This document shows, one piece after another, positions 17,165 to 24,872 of a DNA stretch of 64,000 bases; positions within the stretch are counted from its first letter, which is position 1, and every line of letters starts with the position of its first letter. Both the position numbers and the translations under genes were made by a program. The DNA lies in NCBI RefSeq assembly GCF_008000815.1, contig NZ_CP042806.1, forward strand, positions 3,410,001-3,474,000, given 5' to 3'. This stretch comes from Terriglobus albidus (GTDB lineage Bacteria > Acidobacteriota > Terriglobia > Terriglobales > Acidobacteriaceae). The notes beneath the pieces are model-generated. The model had not been told where the DNA came from. It ran no database searches and was given only the letters and a program-made list of their open reading frames with translations.

Positions 17165-19402
17165 ATGAAGGACGAAGTGCGGACTCAAAAGCAAGTACGA
17201 TCGAAAGCAACCCTTAGCCGTCGCGAGTTCTGCGAAGCCGGTGCTTCTGCGCTCGCGATGGTGCTCGCGCCGGCCAGATCGCTTGCTTCGGTCGGGGAAC
17301 CCAGATTCACGGGCGCGTCGAGGATTCCCACACTTGATGAGCTGGGGACGGAATGGCTTGATTGCAGCCAACTGGCACATATGCCTTCGCTTCATAATTT
17401 TCATGAGATGGCCGCCTGCGCGCCGGACCTGGTTGGTGTGAATTTCCTTCCGGGAGGGCAGCTCTACGAAGGTTCAGGACCTCGTTGGTATATCTACAAC
17501 ACGCTGCCGTTATGCCGCATGTCGATTGATGGCAAGGTATATGAAAGTTCGAATTGCAGATGGTTTGCGTACCAGGCGGTGAGGCGGGTTCAGGCCGCGG
17601 ATCTGGAAATAGTGACGACGAATCGACTCATTATGGAGGATTCAACCATCTTATGGCGGGTCAGGTTTAAGAACACGAGTGCTACTGTCAGGACCATCCG
17701 GATATCGATCGATACAGATGGCGTCCGCAGGGAAGTCAAAGGAGACGTTCAGCTCGTGGCTGGATCGCAGAAATCGGAGATGAAAGCGATCTATCAATTT
17801 CTCGATTCGCCCCTCAAGAGCACGGAGGGCAACCGGGTGGAATGGGAGTTGAACCTACCGCCGAAAGGGCAGCGTGAACTTCGCTTCTTTATGAAAGCGA
17901 GTGTCGACGATAGCGTGTCGTTGGATACAGCACCCGCATTGTGGTTTGAGACGGAGTGGACCCGCGCAAAGAGAGTATGGACAGATCGCTGGAACAGCGC
18001 CTTCACTCCCGGCAACAATTTCTTTTCCGGCAACGCGCCCACGTTGTTCGCGAAGGACTCCGCAATCAGCGAGATTTATTATCGAAGCGTTCTGACTCTC
18101 ATGGTCCTGCTCCGAACCAATCTCTGGAGTGACAGGACATTTATCACCAGTGGAGAGCGAGCGAAGGGCACTGTCTATTACTGGGATACCTCTCTGTTTT
18201 CGACCTTGTTTGCGATGCTCGAACCAAAACAGATGAAAGAGCAGATCAAGCTCTTCCTGGAACAGGATCCGCACGAGGACGCGGTGATCGTATTCAAAAC
18301 GAAACGGCCGGCCTCGCCTGAGAAGATCAAAACGCCGGAAGGATGGGATCTGAGAGGCTATGCCGCGAACGATCTCTCCATCTTCCGGCTGACCTGGTCC
18401 TATCTGTCCGTGACTCAGGACAAGGCGTTCCTGAATGAGAAGATCGCGGACCAGACGGTAAAAGAGCGCCTGCAGGTTCTCGCCACAGACTGGAAGAAGT
18501 TGTTACGCGAGCCGTCGGACAAACTTTCGGATTACGGAGAGGCGCCTAACCTTCTGGAATGTGTGCCTACGTATATCCACAAGGTCCCATCCTTTAATGC
18601 GGCAAATGCCTGGATGATGCGTGAGTATGCCGACATCATAGAGTTCGCCGGGAATCACAGCGAAGCGAACGAACTTCGCCAGGAAGCCACCGAGATGGTC
18701 AAGGCTGTGATGACGTTGTATGAGCCTGGCAAAGGCGTATGGGCAAGCGTGCATCGGGATGGCAGCCGGGTTGAAATGCGGCATTGCTATGACTTTGCAA
18801 CGGTCGGAAGGTTCATGGCCGCAGACCTGCCTCCAACCGTTCGTCGAGAGATGGTTGAGTTTGTTCAGCGCGAGTTGCTCACGGAGAAATGGATGCGTGC
18901 TCAGTCCATGCTGGATGTAGCGGCTGCCAACTCTGACCGTCCTGACCATGGTCCGATGGGAGCGTATGACGCATGGCCTGCGGTTACGGTCGATGCCATG
19001 TGTTCCCTCGGATACTGGAAGGACGCCATCCTTTTTTTGAGGAGAACCAGGGCGGCGATCTACGAAGGTGTTTACGCGCAGGCGCGTGAGTTTTATGGGC
19101 CAAGGCGGCGCGAGTACGACGCACCGATCCGGATCGCGCAACGTGAGGGCTGCATGCGGGAATGTACCGGCGGAGGTGCGTTTGCCGAGACCATCATCAA
19201 TACGCTGTTCGGCTACATTCCGAAGCTGGGGCGGCAATTGACGCTATCCAACCCTGAAACACCACGAGGGTTTGAGGGAGAGTTACATCATGTGCGCTTT
19301 GGAGGCGACCAATTCGCAATCCAATCTGATAGCGATGGTCTGCATTTGAGAAAAGAAGTTAACGCCAGATCTCGTTCGCACGTTCCGCGAACCGAAGAAT
19401 AG
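17165..19402 (+). CDS. Tat-exported six-hairpin-type glycosidase-like protein
   Basis: A 745-residue protein with a twin-arginine signal (LSRREFCEAGASALAMVLA, cleavage near residue 42). The middle and C-terminal parts read like an (alpha/alpha)6 barrel as in GH15/63/78-type enzymes: WDTSLFSTLFAMLEPKQ, RGYAANDLSIFRLTWSYL, NAANAWMMREYADI, YDAWPAVTVDAMCSLGYW and a late GGGAFAETIINTLFGYIP. Residues 60-260 look like the beta-sandwich that often precedes such barrels. Carboxylates in AYDAWP and ECVP are possible acid/base candidates, but I cannot assign a family. It follows the receptor and overlaps the 3' end of the convergent GntR gene by 44 nt. Its place in the locus suggests it trims an imported or surface glycan. 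Confidence 0.6.
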   Translation: MKDEVRTQKQVRSKATLSRREFCEAGASALAMVLAPARSLASVGEPRFTGASRIPTLDELGTEWLDCSQLAHMPSLHNFHEMAACAPDLVGVNFLPGGQLYEGSGPRWYIYNTLPLCRMSIDGKVYESSNCRWFAYQAVRRVQAADLEIVTTNRLIMEDSTILWRVRFKNTSATVRTIRISIDTDGVRREVKGDVQLVAGSQKSEMKAIYQFLDSPLKSTEGNRVEWELNLPPKGQRELRFFMKASVDDSVSLDTAPALWFETEWTRAKRVWTDRWNSAFTPGNNFFSGNAPTLFAKDSAISEIYYRSVLTLMVLLRTNLWSDRTFITSGERAKGTVYYWDTSLFSTLFAMLEPKQMKEQIKLFLEQDPHEDAVIVFKTKRPASPEKIKTPEGWDLRGYAANDLSIFRLTWSYLSVTQDKAFLNEKIADQTVKERLQVLATDWKKLLREPSDKLSDYGEAPNLLECVPTYIHKVPSFNAANAWMMREYADIIEFAGNHSEANELRQEATEMVKAVMTLYEPGKGVWASVHRDGSRVEMRHCYDFATVGRFMAADLPPTVRREMVEFVQRELLTEKWMRAQSMLDVAAANSDRPDHGPMGAYDAWPAVTVDAMCSLGYWKDAILFLRRTRAAIYEGVYAQAREFYGPRRREYDAPIRIAQREGCMRECTGGGAFAETIINTLFGYIPKLGRQLTLSNPETPRGFEGELHHVRFGGDQFAIQSDSDGLHLRKEVNARSRSHVPRTEE

Positions 19403-20030
19403 CATTGCGAACGGTTAGTTCGGCCAGCGACGCTTCGCCTTCAGCAATAGCGCGTACCATTTCGCGATGGCGCTCCAGATCTGGTTTCCAGGCTGTCGCG
19501 AGCGTCGCATCGCCGCCCAGGCGCATCGATACGAAAGCGAAGAGCGGCACCAGAAGCATGCGCGCGTGTTGAGAAAGTACTTCATTCCCGGGCAGCTCGC
19601 AGAGCTGCAGATGAAACGCGAGATCCGCCTCAAGCAGGGCAGCGAGGTCTCTATTCTTGATGGACTTCGACATTTGCGTGATCGCAGCTTCGAGAGTGGA
19701 AAGATCCTGGCCCGACTGGGCAAGGATGCGGGCGGCCGTTCCCTCTAATGCGGCACGAACTTCGTAAATCTGAGCGACCTTACCGGGAGAATACGAGGTG
19801 ACACGAGCACTGCGCCCCGAGTTCTTGGTGGCGAAGCCTTCGGCAATGAGGATGTTGATGGCCTCACGCACTGACGTCTGAGCGACTCCGAATCTACTTG
19901 CCCAGAACTTCTCAACGATGCGAGAGCCCTGTGAGAGCTTGCCAGAGACGATCTCGTCTTTTAGTCGTGCTGCAAGTGAGGATTTGATCAGGAGAGGCGG
20001 ACTGGCGACAGTTTTCTTTGATGCTTTCAT
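19359..20030 (-). CDS. GntR-family regulator, FCD (FadR-like) type
   Basis: A 223-residue regulator: N-terminal GntR winged helix (LAARLKDEIVSGKL, RIVEKFWASRFGVAQTSVREAINIL) and an all-helical FCD effector domain (YEVRAALEGTAARILAQ, DLAFHLQLCELPGNEVL, HREMVRAIAEGE). The conserved Asp/His metal-site residues of FCD domains are seen in DLAFH and ERHREM. FCD members commonly sense sugar acids. It diverges from the L-fucose dehydrogenase/fuconate dehydratase operon with 275 nt between starts, so it likely regulates that operon with a fuconate-type ligand. The AGCGCT palindromes between them look more like LacI-family sites than GntR sites, so a second regulator may act too. Confidence 0.85.
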   Translation of the reverse strand: MKASKKTVASPPLLIKSSLAARLKDEIVSGKLSQGSRIVEKFWASRFGVAQTSVREAINILIAEGFATKNSGRSARVTSYSPGKVAQIYEVRAALEGTAARILAQSGQDLSTLEAAITQMSKSIKNRDLAALLEADLAFHLQLCELPGNEVLSQHARMLLVPLFAFVSMRLGGDATLATAWKPDLERHREMVRAIAEGEASLAELTVRNAILRFAERANEIWR

Positions 20031-20177
20031 TCAGATACCGGTGAATCGTGGTCAAAGACGGGTCGCCTTCGACAGAATCATCATTGCATTGCGTCGATGC
20101 TAGCACACAATCCCTGGACGAACGCTGGTCTGCAATACTGGCTGGACGCGCAGCGCCATCACGGGGCGTCGCCTGAA

Positions 20178-20189
20178 GAGAGCGCTTAT
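20178..20189. promoter_or_regulatory. Upstream half of paired operator before the L-fucose dehydrogenase operon
   Basis: AGAGAGCGCTTAT, core AGCGCT at 20181-20186, lies 84 bp from the downstream core at 20265-20270. This is the same spacing as at 12.3 kb. Confidence 0.6.
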
Positions 20190-20252
20190 GCGTCTATCGC
20201 CCTGCTCCTAAATCAGTAAATGTAGCGATATTTTCGGAAACAATTTCCGGGC

Positions 20253-20281
20253 TAGACATATTTGAGCGCTCAAATGTATAT
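20253..20281 (+). promoter_or_regulatory. Promoter with a 16-bp perfect palindromic operator inside its spacer
   Basis: TAGACA (20253-20258) and GTATAT/TGTATA (20275-20281) form a plausible promoter. Between them lies ATTTGAGCGCTCAAAT (20260-20275), a perfect 16-bp palindrome and the best copy of the motif in the window. A protein bound there would exclude RNA polymerase. Confidence 0.7.
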
Positions 20282-20305
20282 TGCTCTTCGTCGGAGCGTG
20301 AGCGC

Positions 20306-21073
20306 ATGTCTGGAAAGCTGTTTGGCAAATGTGTGGTGGTTACGGGCGCTGCTCAGGGCATCGGTATGGAGTGCGCGCGCGCCTATCACCGCGAGGGAGC
20401 TCGAGTTGCAATTCTGGATGTATCCCTCGAACAAGGCGAACAAGCTGCAGCCGCAATCGGTCCTGAGACTATCTTTGTGCACTGTGACGTCGCCAGTGCG
20501 GCGTCGGTGGAAGCCGCGAGATCGGCGGTGCTGGCTGTGTTTGGCCGGGTCGACGCCCTCCACAACAATGCCGGAATCGCAACCCCGTCAAAGCCTCTGC
20601 ATGAGACGGATGAAGAGGAATGGGACAAGCTCTTCCAGGTGAATCTCAAGTCTGTCTTGTGGACAACGAAGCACTTTTATAAGGACCTGAAAGCGACGAA
20701 AGGTCCAATTCTGAACACGGCAAGCATGGTCGGTCTCATCGGCCAGCCAAACCATGCAGCTTATGTCGCGACAAAGGGAGCTCTGATCTCACTTACGAAG
20801 GCGATGGCTTTGGACTATGCCACGGATGGAATCCGGGTCAACGCCATCTGTCCAGCAGGTGTGTGGACTCCGATGCTGCGGCGATGGGCCGCCGAGCAGG
20901 AGAACGAAGCGGATATCACGTCCTACCTTGATCGGATTCATCCCTTAGGCAATTGCCCGGAGGGCGATGTCATCGCCGATGCTGCGGCATTTTTGCTTTC
21001 AGACTCTGCCCGCTTTATTACCGGCTGCATCCTGCCGGTAAGCGGCGGTGCTGAGCTTGGCTATCGACTTTAG
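20306..21073 (+). CDS. SDR dehydrogenase, probable L-fucose dehydrogenase (HSD17B14-like)
   Basis: It probably oxidises L-fucose to L-fucono-lactone with NAD(P)+. A 255-residue classical SDR: TGAAQGIG at 13-20, NNAG, catalytic S140, Y153, K157. The C-terminal half strongly recalls human HSD17B14, an L-fucose dehydrogenase: GxIGQ then YVATKGA, DGIRVN, a WTP after the PG-motif position, and the C-terminal GGAELGY. In the PG motif the glycine context is PAGVWTP, a small change. The ATG at 20306 lies 24 nt after the predicted -10 region. The L-fuconate dehydratase gene starts 9 nt downstream, which supports the substrate. No lactonase gene is visible close by. Confidence 0.72.
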   Translation: MSGKLFGKCVVVTGAAQGIGMECARAYHREGARVAILDVSLEQGEQAAAAIGPETIFVHCDVASAASVEAARSAVLAVFGRVDALHNNAGIATPSKPLHETDEEEWDKLFQVNLKSVLWTTKHFYKDLKATKGPILNTASMVGLIGQPNHAAYVATKGALISLTKAMALDYATDGIRVNAICPAGVWTPMLRRWAAEQENEADITSYLDRIHPLGNCPEGDVIADAAAFLLSDSARFITGCILPVSGGAELGYRL

Positions 21074-21081
21074 GAGAGAGT

Positions 21082-22302
21082 ATGTATATCGAGACGATTT
21101 CCTCCGAGGACTGCCGCTTCAAGCTTGAAGCGGGCGCAGGCTCGGACGCAGTGCACTCCGACCCCGAATATTCCTTTGCTGTAACAAAGCTGACTCTCGA
21201 TGCCGGCGTTACTGGAACCGGACTGGTCCTCACCATGGGGCGGGGCAATGAGCTGGTGTGCAACGCAATCAATCTTCTCAGTCTCCCATTGGCAGGCCGG
21301 GATATTGAAAACCTGATGTCGGATTTTGGCCGGACATTTCGCGTGCTGGCCGATGACGCACAGCTTCGCTGGCTGGGGCCGCATAAAGGAGTTGTTCATC
21401 TTGCGCTTGCTTCCATCACCAACGCATGTTTTGATGCCTGGGCGAAAGCAAGACGCGTTCCGCTCTGGAAGCTTCTTCTCTCGCTCTCTCCGGCTGAAAT
21501 CGTATCTCTACTGGATCTCAGCTATCTGGAAGATGTACTCGACACCACCTCAGCCACAGAGCTACTGACGGCGCAGATCTCGTCTCGTCGCACGAGGGAA
21601 GATGTTCTGACGGCCGGCTATCCGGGCTACGACACAAGTGTTGGCTGGTACCAATACAGTTCTGCTCAGATTGAGGAGAGAGTCCGTCGCAGCGTTGATG
21701 CGGGCTTTGGTGCCTTCAAGCTGAAAGTCGGCGGATCGCTCGATCATGATCTCTCACGCGCACGAGGATTGCGGCAGGTTGCCGGGGATAAGGCCACCAT
21801 CATGTTTGACGCAAACCAGCAATGGAACTATCCGCAGGCTTTAGCCGCCTGCAAAGAGCTTGCAGCGCTAGCTCCACTTTGGATTGAAGAACCCACTCAC
21901 CCCGATGATGTCTTCGCTCACAAGTCTTTGGCGAATGCTGTAGCGCCCGTAGCATTAGCCCTCGGCGAGCACGTCCCCAACCGGGTGATCTTTAAAAATT
22001 TCCTTCAGGCGGAATGTGTCAAATTCCTGCAACCAGACTGCACGCGCCTGGGAGGAGTGAGCGAGTTTCTAACGGTAAGCTTGCTGGCAAGAAAATTTGA
22101 TGTGCCTGTAGTGCCTCACGTGGGCGATATGGGGCAGATTCATCAGCACCTCGTACTTTTCAATCATGTGGCGATGGGACATCCAAGGACGTTTCTCGAG
22201 TACATTCCCCACTTGAGCACGCACTTTGTGAATCCGGCGGTAGTCAAGGATGGACGGTATCAAACACCACAAGAGCCCGGAAGTAGCAGCGACCTGATAT
22301 GA
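21082..22302 (+). CDS. L-fuconate dehydratase (enolase superfamily)
   Basis: It should dehydrate L-fuconate to 2-keto-3-deoxy-L-fuconate with Mg2+. The 406 residues align by eye with the Xanthomonas-type FucD: GRGNE, GRD, QLRWxGPxKGVxHLA, the SxGWxxYS stretch and KLKVG. Catalytic and metal residues visible are K213 and K215 (KLK), D243 (DANQ), E269 (EEPT), E296 (GEH) and H346 (VPH). The N-terminal capping domain is complete, and the protein is slightly shorter than the usual 430-440 because the C-terminus ends soon after the HFVDP-like HFVNP motif. It is in one operon with the dehydrogenase before (9 nt) and the transporter after (4-nt ATGA overlap). Confidence 0.85.
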   Translation: MYIETISSEDCRFKLEAGAGSDAVHSDPEYSFAVTKLTLDAGVTGTGLVLTMGRGNELVCNAINLLSLPLAGRDIENLMSDFGRTFRVLADDAQLRWLGPHKGVVHLALASITNACFDAWAKARRVPLWKLLLSLSPAEIVSLLDLSYLEDVLDTTSATELLTAQISSRRTREDVLTAGYPGYDTSVGWYQYSSAQIEERVRRSVDAGFGAFKLKVGGSLDHDLSRARGLRQVAGDKATIMFDANQQWNYPQALAACKELAALAPLWIEEPTHPDDVFAHKSLANAVAPVALALGEHVPNRVIFKNFLQAECVKFLQPDCTRLGGVSEFLTVSLLARKFDVPVVPHVGDMGQIHQHLVLFNHVAMGHPRTFLEYIPHLSTHFVNPAVVKDGRYQTPQEPGSSSDLI

Positions 22303-23297
22303 CATCCCATACCCTCGGAGTTGCCTTAGCGCTGTTGGGTGGAATTCTCGTTGGCAATTGTATGTCGCCTCTCGGGCGGATCAAAGGCTGGAGATGGGAG
22401 TGCACCTGGCTCGTATTTAGCTTCGTATCGCTGATCCTGGTCCCGGCTGCACTCTCCCTCTATCTCGTGCCAGACTGGCCAATGCTGTATTGGGGTTTGA
22501 GCCTCCACGACTTGTATCCTTCATTTGCATTTGGCTTCGGCTGGGGCGTGGCGCAGGTGCTCTTTGGCGTCGCTGTCCAGCGGCTTGGAATGGCACTGGG
22601 ATTCACCCTCGTCGTTGGACTGGGTACGGTCTTCGGTATGCTCGTCCCCTTCCTGGCGCACCAGCACGGGGATCTGTTCCATGGCAAAGGTCTCCTGCTG
22701 TTGTGTGGCTGTCTGCTGATGATCCTCGGCGTGGGGTTGTCCGGCTGGGCGGGGCAGATGAGAGACTCCCGGAAAAACGCACCTGCCCAAGCAAGCTACC
22801 TGTCGGGATTCATCATTGCCACCATTTCAGGTGTGTTGTCCTCGATGTTGAACCTGTCCTTCTCGTTTGGCGGAGCGATGAATGAAGCCGCCGTCAAACT
22901 GGGGGCGCATCCGGCCGTTGCGGTTGTCGCTGTCTGGCCGGTGGCCCTTGCCGGAGGCTTCATTCCGAACTTCGGTTATTCCTTCTATCTACTGGTCCGA
23001 AATCGCAGTTGGGGCGATCTAAGAAAGCCTCTCCCGGACGCACTGTGGAGTGGACTGATGGGCCTCCTATGGATTTCAGCGGTTGTGATCTATGGATTGG
23101 CAACCTATCAGCTAGGCCCTCTAGGCGACTCTGCTGGATGGGCTATCTATCAGATCACGATGGTCCTTACTGCGTGCGTGGCGGGTGTTATCTCGGGGGA
23201 GTGGAAGAATTCTTCACGAAGCGCACTCGCGATCTTTGTACTCGGTATCATTCCGCTCTTATTGGCGACAGTGGTGCTCGCCCAGGCGACGAAATAA
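22299..23297 (+). CDS. RhaT-like sugar/proton symporter, probable L-fucose importer
   Basis: A 332-residue inner-membrane protein with about ten hydrophobic helices, paralogous to the protein at 12423: compare FGWGVAQVLFGVAVQRLG with FAWGIAQVLFGLAIDMIG, and GGILVGNCMSPLGRIKGW with the equivalent N-terminus. It belongs to the RhaT family. Its ATG overlaps the dehydratase stop codon (ATGA), a sign of translational coupling. As the last gene of the dehydrogenase/dehydratase operon it most likely imports L-fucose (or a related deoxy sugar) for that pathway. E. coli uses FucP of a different family, so this would be a non-orthologous solution. Specificity is inferred from context only. Confidence 0.8.
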   Translation: MTSHTLGVALALLGGILVGNCMSPLGRIKGWRWECTWLVFSFVSLILVPAALSLYLVPDWPMLYWGLSLHDLYPSFAFGFGWGVAQVLFGVAVQRLGMALGFTLVVGLGTVFGMLVPFLAHQHGDLFHGKGLLLLCGCLLMILGVGLSGWAGQMRDSRKNAPAQASYLSGFIIATISGVLSSMLNLSFSFGGAMNEAAVKLGAHPAVAVVAVWPVALAGGFIPNFGYSFYLLVRNRSWGDLRKPLPDALWSGLMGLLWISAVVIYGLATYQLGPLGDSAGWAIYQITMVLTACVAGVISGEWKNSSRSALAIFVLGIIPLLLATVVLAQATK

Positions 23298-23324
23298 GCT
23301 GTCTGGTGTTTATTTTTTCTGAAA

Positions 23325-23336
23325 AGAGCGCTTAAA
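23325..23336. promoter_or_regulatory. Upstream half of paired operator before the alpha-L-fucosidase gene
   Basis: AAGAGCGCTTAA, core 23327-23332, is almost identical to the site at 12303. Its partner core lies 96 bp downstream (23423-23428), about nine helical turns. Confidence 0.6.
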
Positions 23337-23379
23337 TTATTCCCTGCCACAATACGCTCCCGGAAATTACCGAATTTGT

Positions 23380-23433
23380 TTGACATATGTGTCTAACTCT
23401 CTCTAGGCTTTTCGTGATTATGAGCGCTCAAAT
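23380..23433 (+). promoter_or_regulatory. Promoter and start-codon-overlapping operator of the alpha-L-fucosidase gene
   Basis: TTGACA (23380-23385) with TCTAGG (23402-23407) after 16 nt is a moderate promoter. The palindrome TGAGCGCTCA plus AATT (23421-23433) begins on the T of the proposed ATG at 23420, so the operator is partly coding. No good ribosome-binding site is seen just before this ATG, which leaves leaderless translation or an upstream start as possibilities. Confidence 0.55.
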
Positions 23434-24775
23434 TGTTTCTCGACGTCGTTTCCTTCAACTGGCATCTGCTGCCGGCGCCTTCTCCATGCTTCCGCGCTTC
23501 GCGCATGCGAGTGACCTCGATGACCCTCGGATGGCATGGTTTCGCAAAGCAAAATTTGGCATGTTCATTCACTGGGGCCCGTATTCCCTGGCTAGCGTGG
23601 AAGCATCATGGCCCATCATTCGACCCTCAGAGAAGTGGAAGATTAGCGAAGCCGAGTATCGAGCGCTTGCGAAGCAGTTCAATCCCGTAAAGTTCGATCC
23701 CGATCAATTTATCGACGTAGCGCGTAGCGCTGCTCAGCAATACATGGTCATCACCACGAAGCACCATGACGGCTTCTGCATGTTTGATTCGGACTACACG
23801 AACTACAAAATTACAAAGACGCCCTACGGGAAAGATATCCTGGCCATGCTCTCTGAGGCTTGCAAAAGGCGTGGGATGCCTCTTGGCTTCTACTACTCGC
23901 CCCCGGACTTCACGCATCCTGGGTTCCGCGACACATCGAAGTTGACGAAAGAGAACTGGGATGGGGAGCCGGATCGTCCCGAGTGGTCGTCGTACCTCTA
24001 CTATATGGAGCTGCAGCTCACGGAACTGTTGACACGGTACGGAGACTGCAAAGTCATATGGTTCGATGGTCTGGAGCATCAGCGGAAGTACGATGGTCAA
24101 CGATTTCTTAACCTGATCCATAAGCTTCAACCCAACACCCTGGTCAACGATCGCATTGGAGTACGTGGCGACTTCGTGACTCCGGAACAGTTCATCCCAA
24201 AAGCGATTCCCACAAAAGATGTGGAAGTGCATGCGATCGATACAAATGTCGTATTTCATGACGGTGTGCCACCGGCCAGCGAGTTTCAGTTGTGGGAGAC
24301 CTGCATGACGATTAACAACACCTGGGCTTACAACGCGAATGATCATAACTTCAAATCCACCCAGGATCTCATTCGTGCGCTCGTTGAGGTTGCCAGCCGC
24401 GGCGGAAACTTCCTCCTCAATGTTGGACCGCAACCAGACGGTCTCGTACAGCCCGAGTTTCAGGAACGCCTTCGGGGCATTGGCAATTGGCTGGAAGTCA
24501 ATGGCGAATCAATCTTCGACACCACGTACGGCCCCATTCAAAACGTAGCCGGAGTCCGAACAACCTCCGGACAAGACCATGTCTATGTGCATCTGTTAGA
24601 GCCGGCGAACGGGACGCTCGCGCTTCCAGATTTCAAGCGGAAAGTTGCCTCCGTACGGTCGTTAGCTACAAATCAAATGTTGCGGTTCTCGCAGAACGAA
24701 AGATCCATAACGGTCAATTTGGCTCAGCCGTTTCAGGCTGAGAATGTGAATGTGCTTGCACTCAGAGTTATCTGA
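23420..24775 (+). CDS. Tat-exported GH29 alpha-L-fucosidase
   Basis: It hydrolyses terminal alpha-L-fucose from glycans outside the cytoplasm. The 451-residue protein starts with a twin-arginine signal (SRRRFLQLASAAGAF, cleavage near AHA, residue 30). The GH29 TIM barrel follows: KFGMFIHWGPYS, KHHDGFCMFDS, GFYYSP, and the nucleophile region VIWFDG with D216. A short C-terminal beta-sandwich ends the chain. The acid/base residue of GH29 varies and is not assigned. An upstream in-frame ATG at 23387 would add MCLTLSRLFVI, so translation from there is an alternative. The shared operator ties its expression to the fucose catabolic operon just upstream. Confidence 0.88.
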   Translation: MSAQIVSRRRFLQLASAAGAFSMLPRFAHASDLDDPRMAWFRKAKFGMFIHWGPYSLASVEASWPIIRPSEKWKISEAEYRALAKQFNPVKFDPDQFIDVARSAAQQYMVITTKHHDGFCMFDSDYTNYKITKTPYGKDILAMLSEACKRRGMPLGFYYSPPDFTHPGFRDTSKLTKENWDGEPDRPEWSSYLYYMELQLTELLTRYGDCKVIWFDGLEHQRKYDGQRFLNLIHKLQPNTLVNDRIGVRGDFVTPEQFIPKAIPTKDVEVHAIDTNVVFHDGVPPASEFQLWETCMTINNTWAYNANDHNFKSTQDLIRALVEVASRGGNFLLNVGPQPDGLVQPEFQERLRGIGNWLEVNGESIFDTTYGPIQNVAGVRTTSGQDHVYVHLLEPANGTLALPDFKRKVASVRSLATNQMLRFSQNERSITVNLAQPFQAENVNVLALRVI

Positions 24776-24872
24776 GACATCAGTTCTGTTTTGGGGGACG
24801 TTGGCGGCAACGTAGCAATGGCCAACTGGGAATGTAAGAATCATGGCGGTTCCTGATACTAAGGTGGGATAG

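Noticed and set aside
23642-23740. Extra AGCGCT words inside the fucosidase gene (and others near 28340, 33190 and 52210)
   Set aside because: They lack the flanking palindrome arms and a second site at phased distance, and are within coding sequence.
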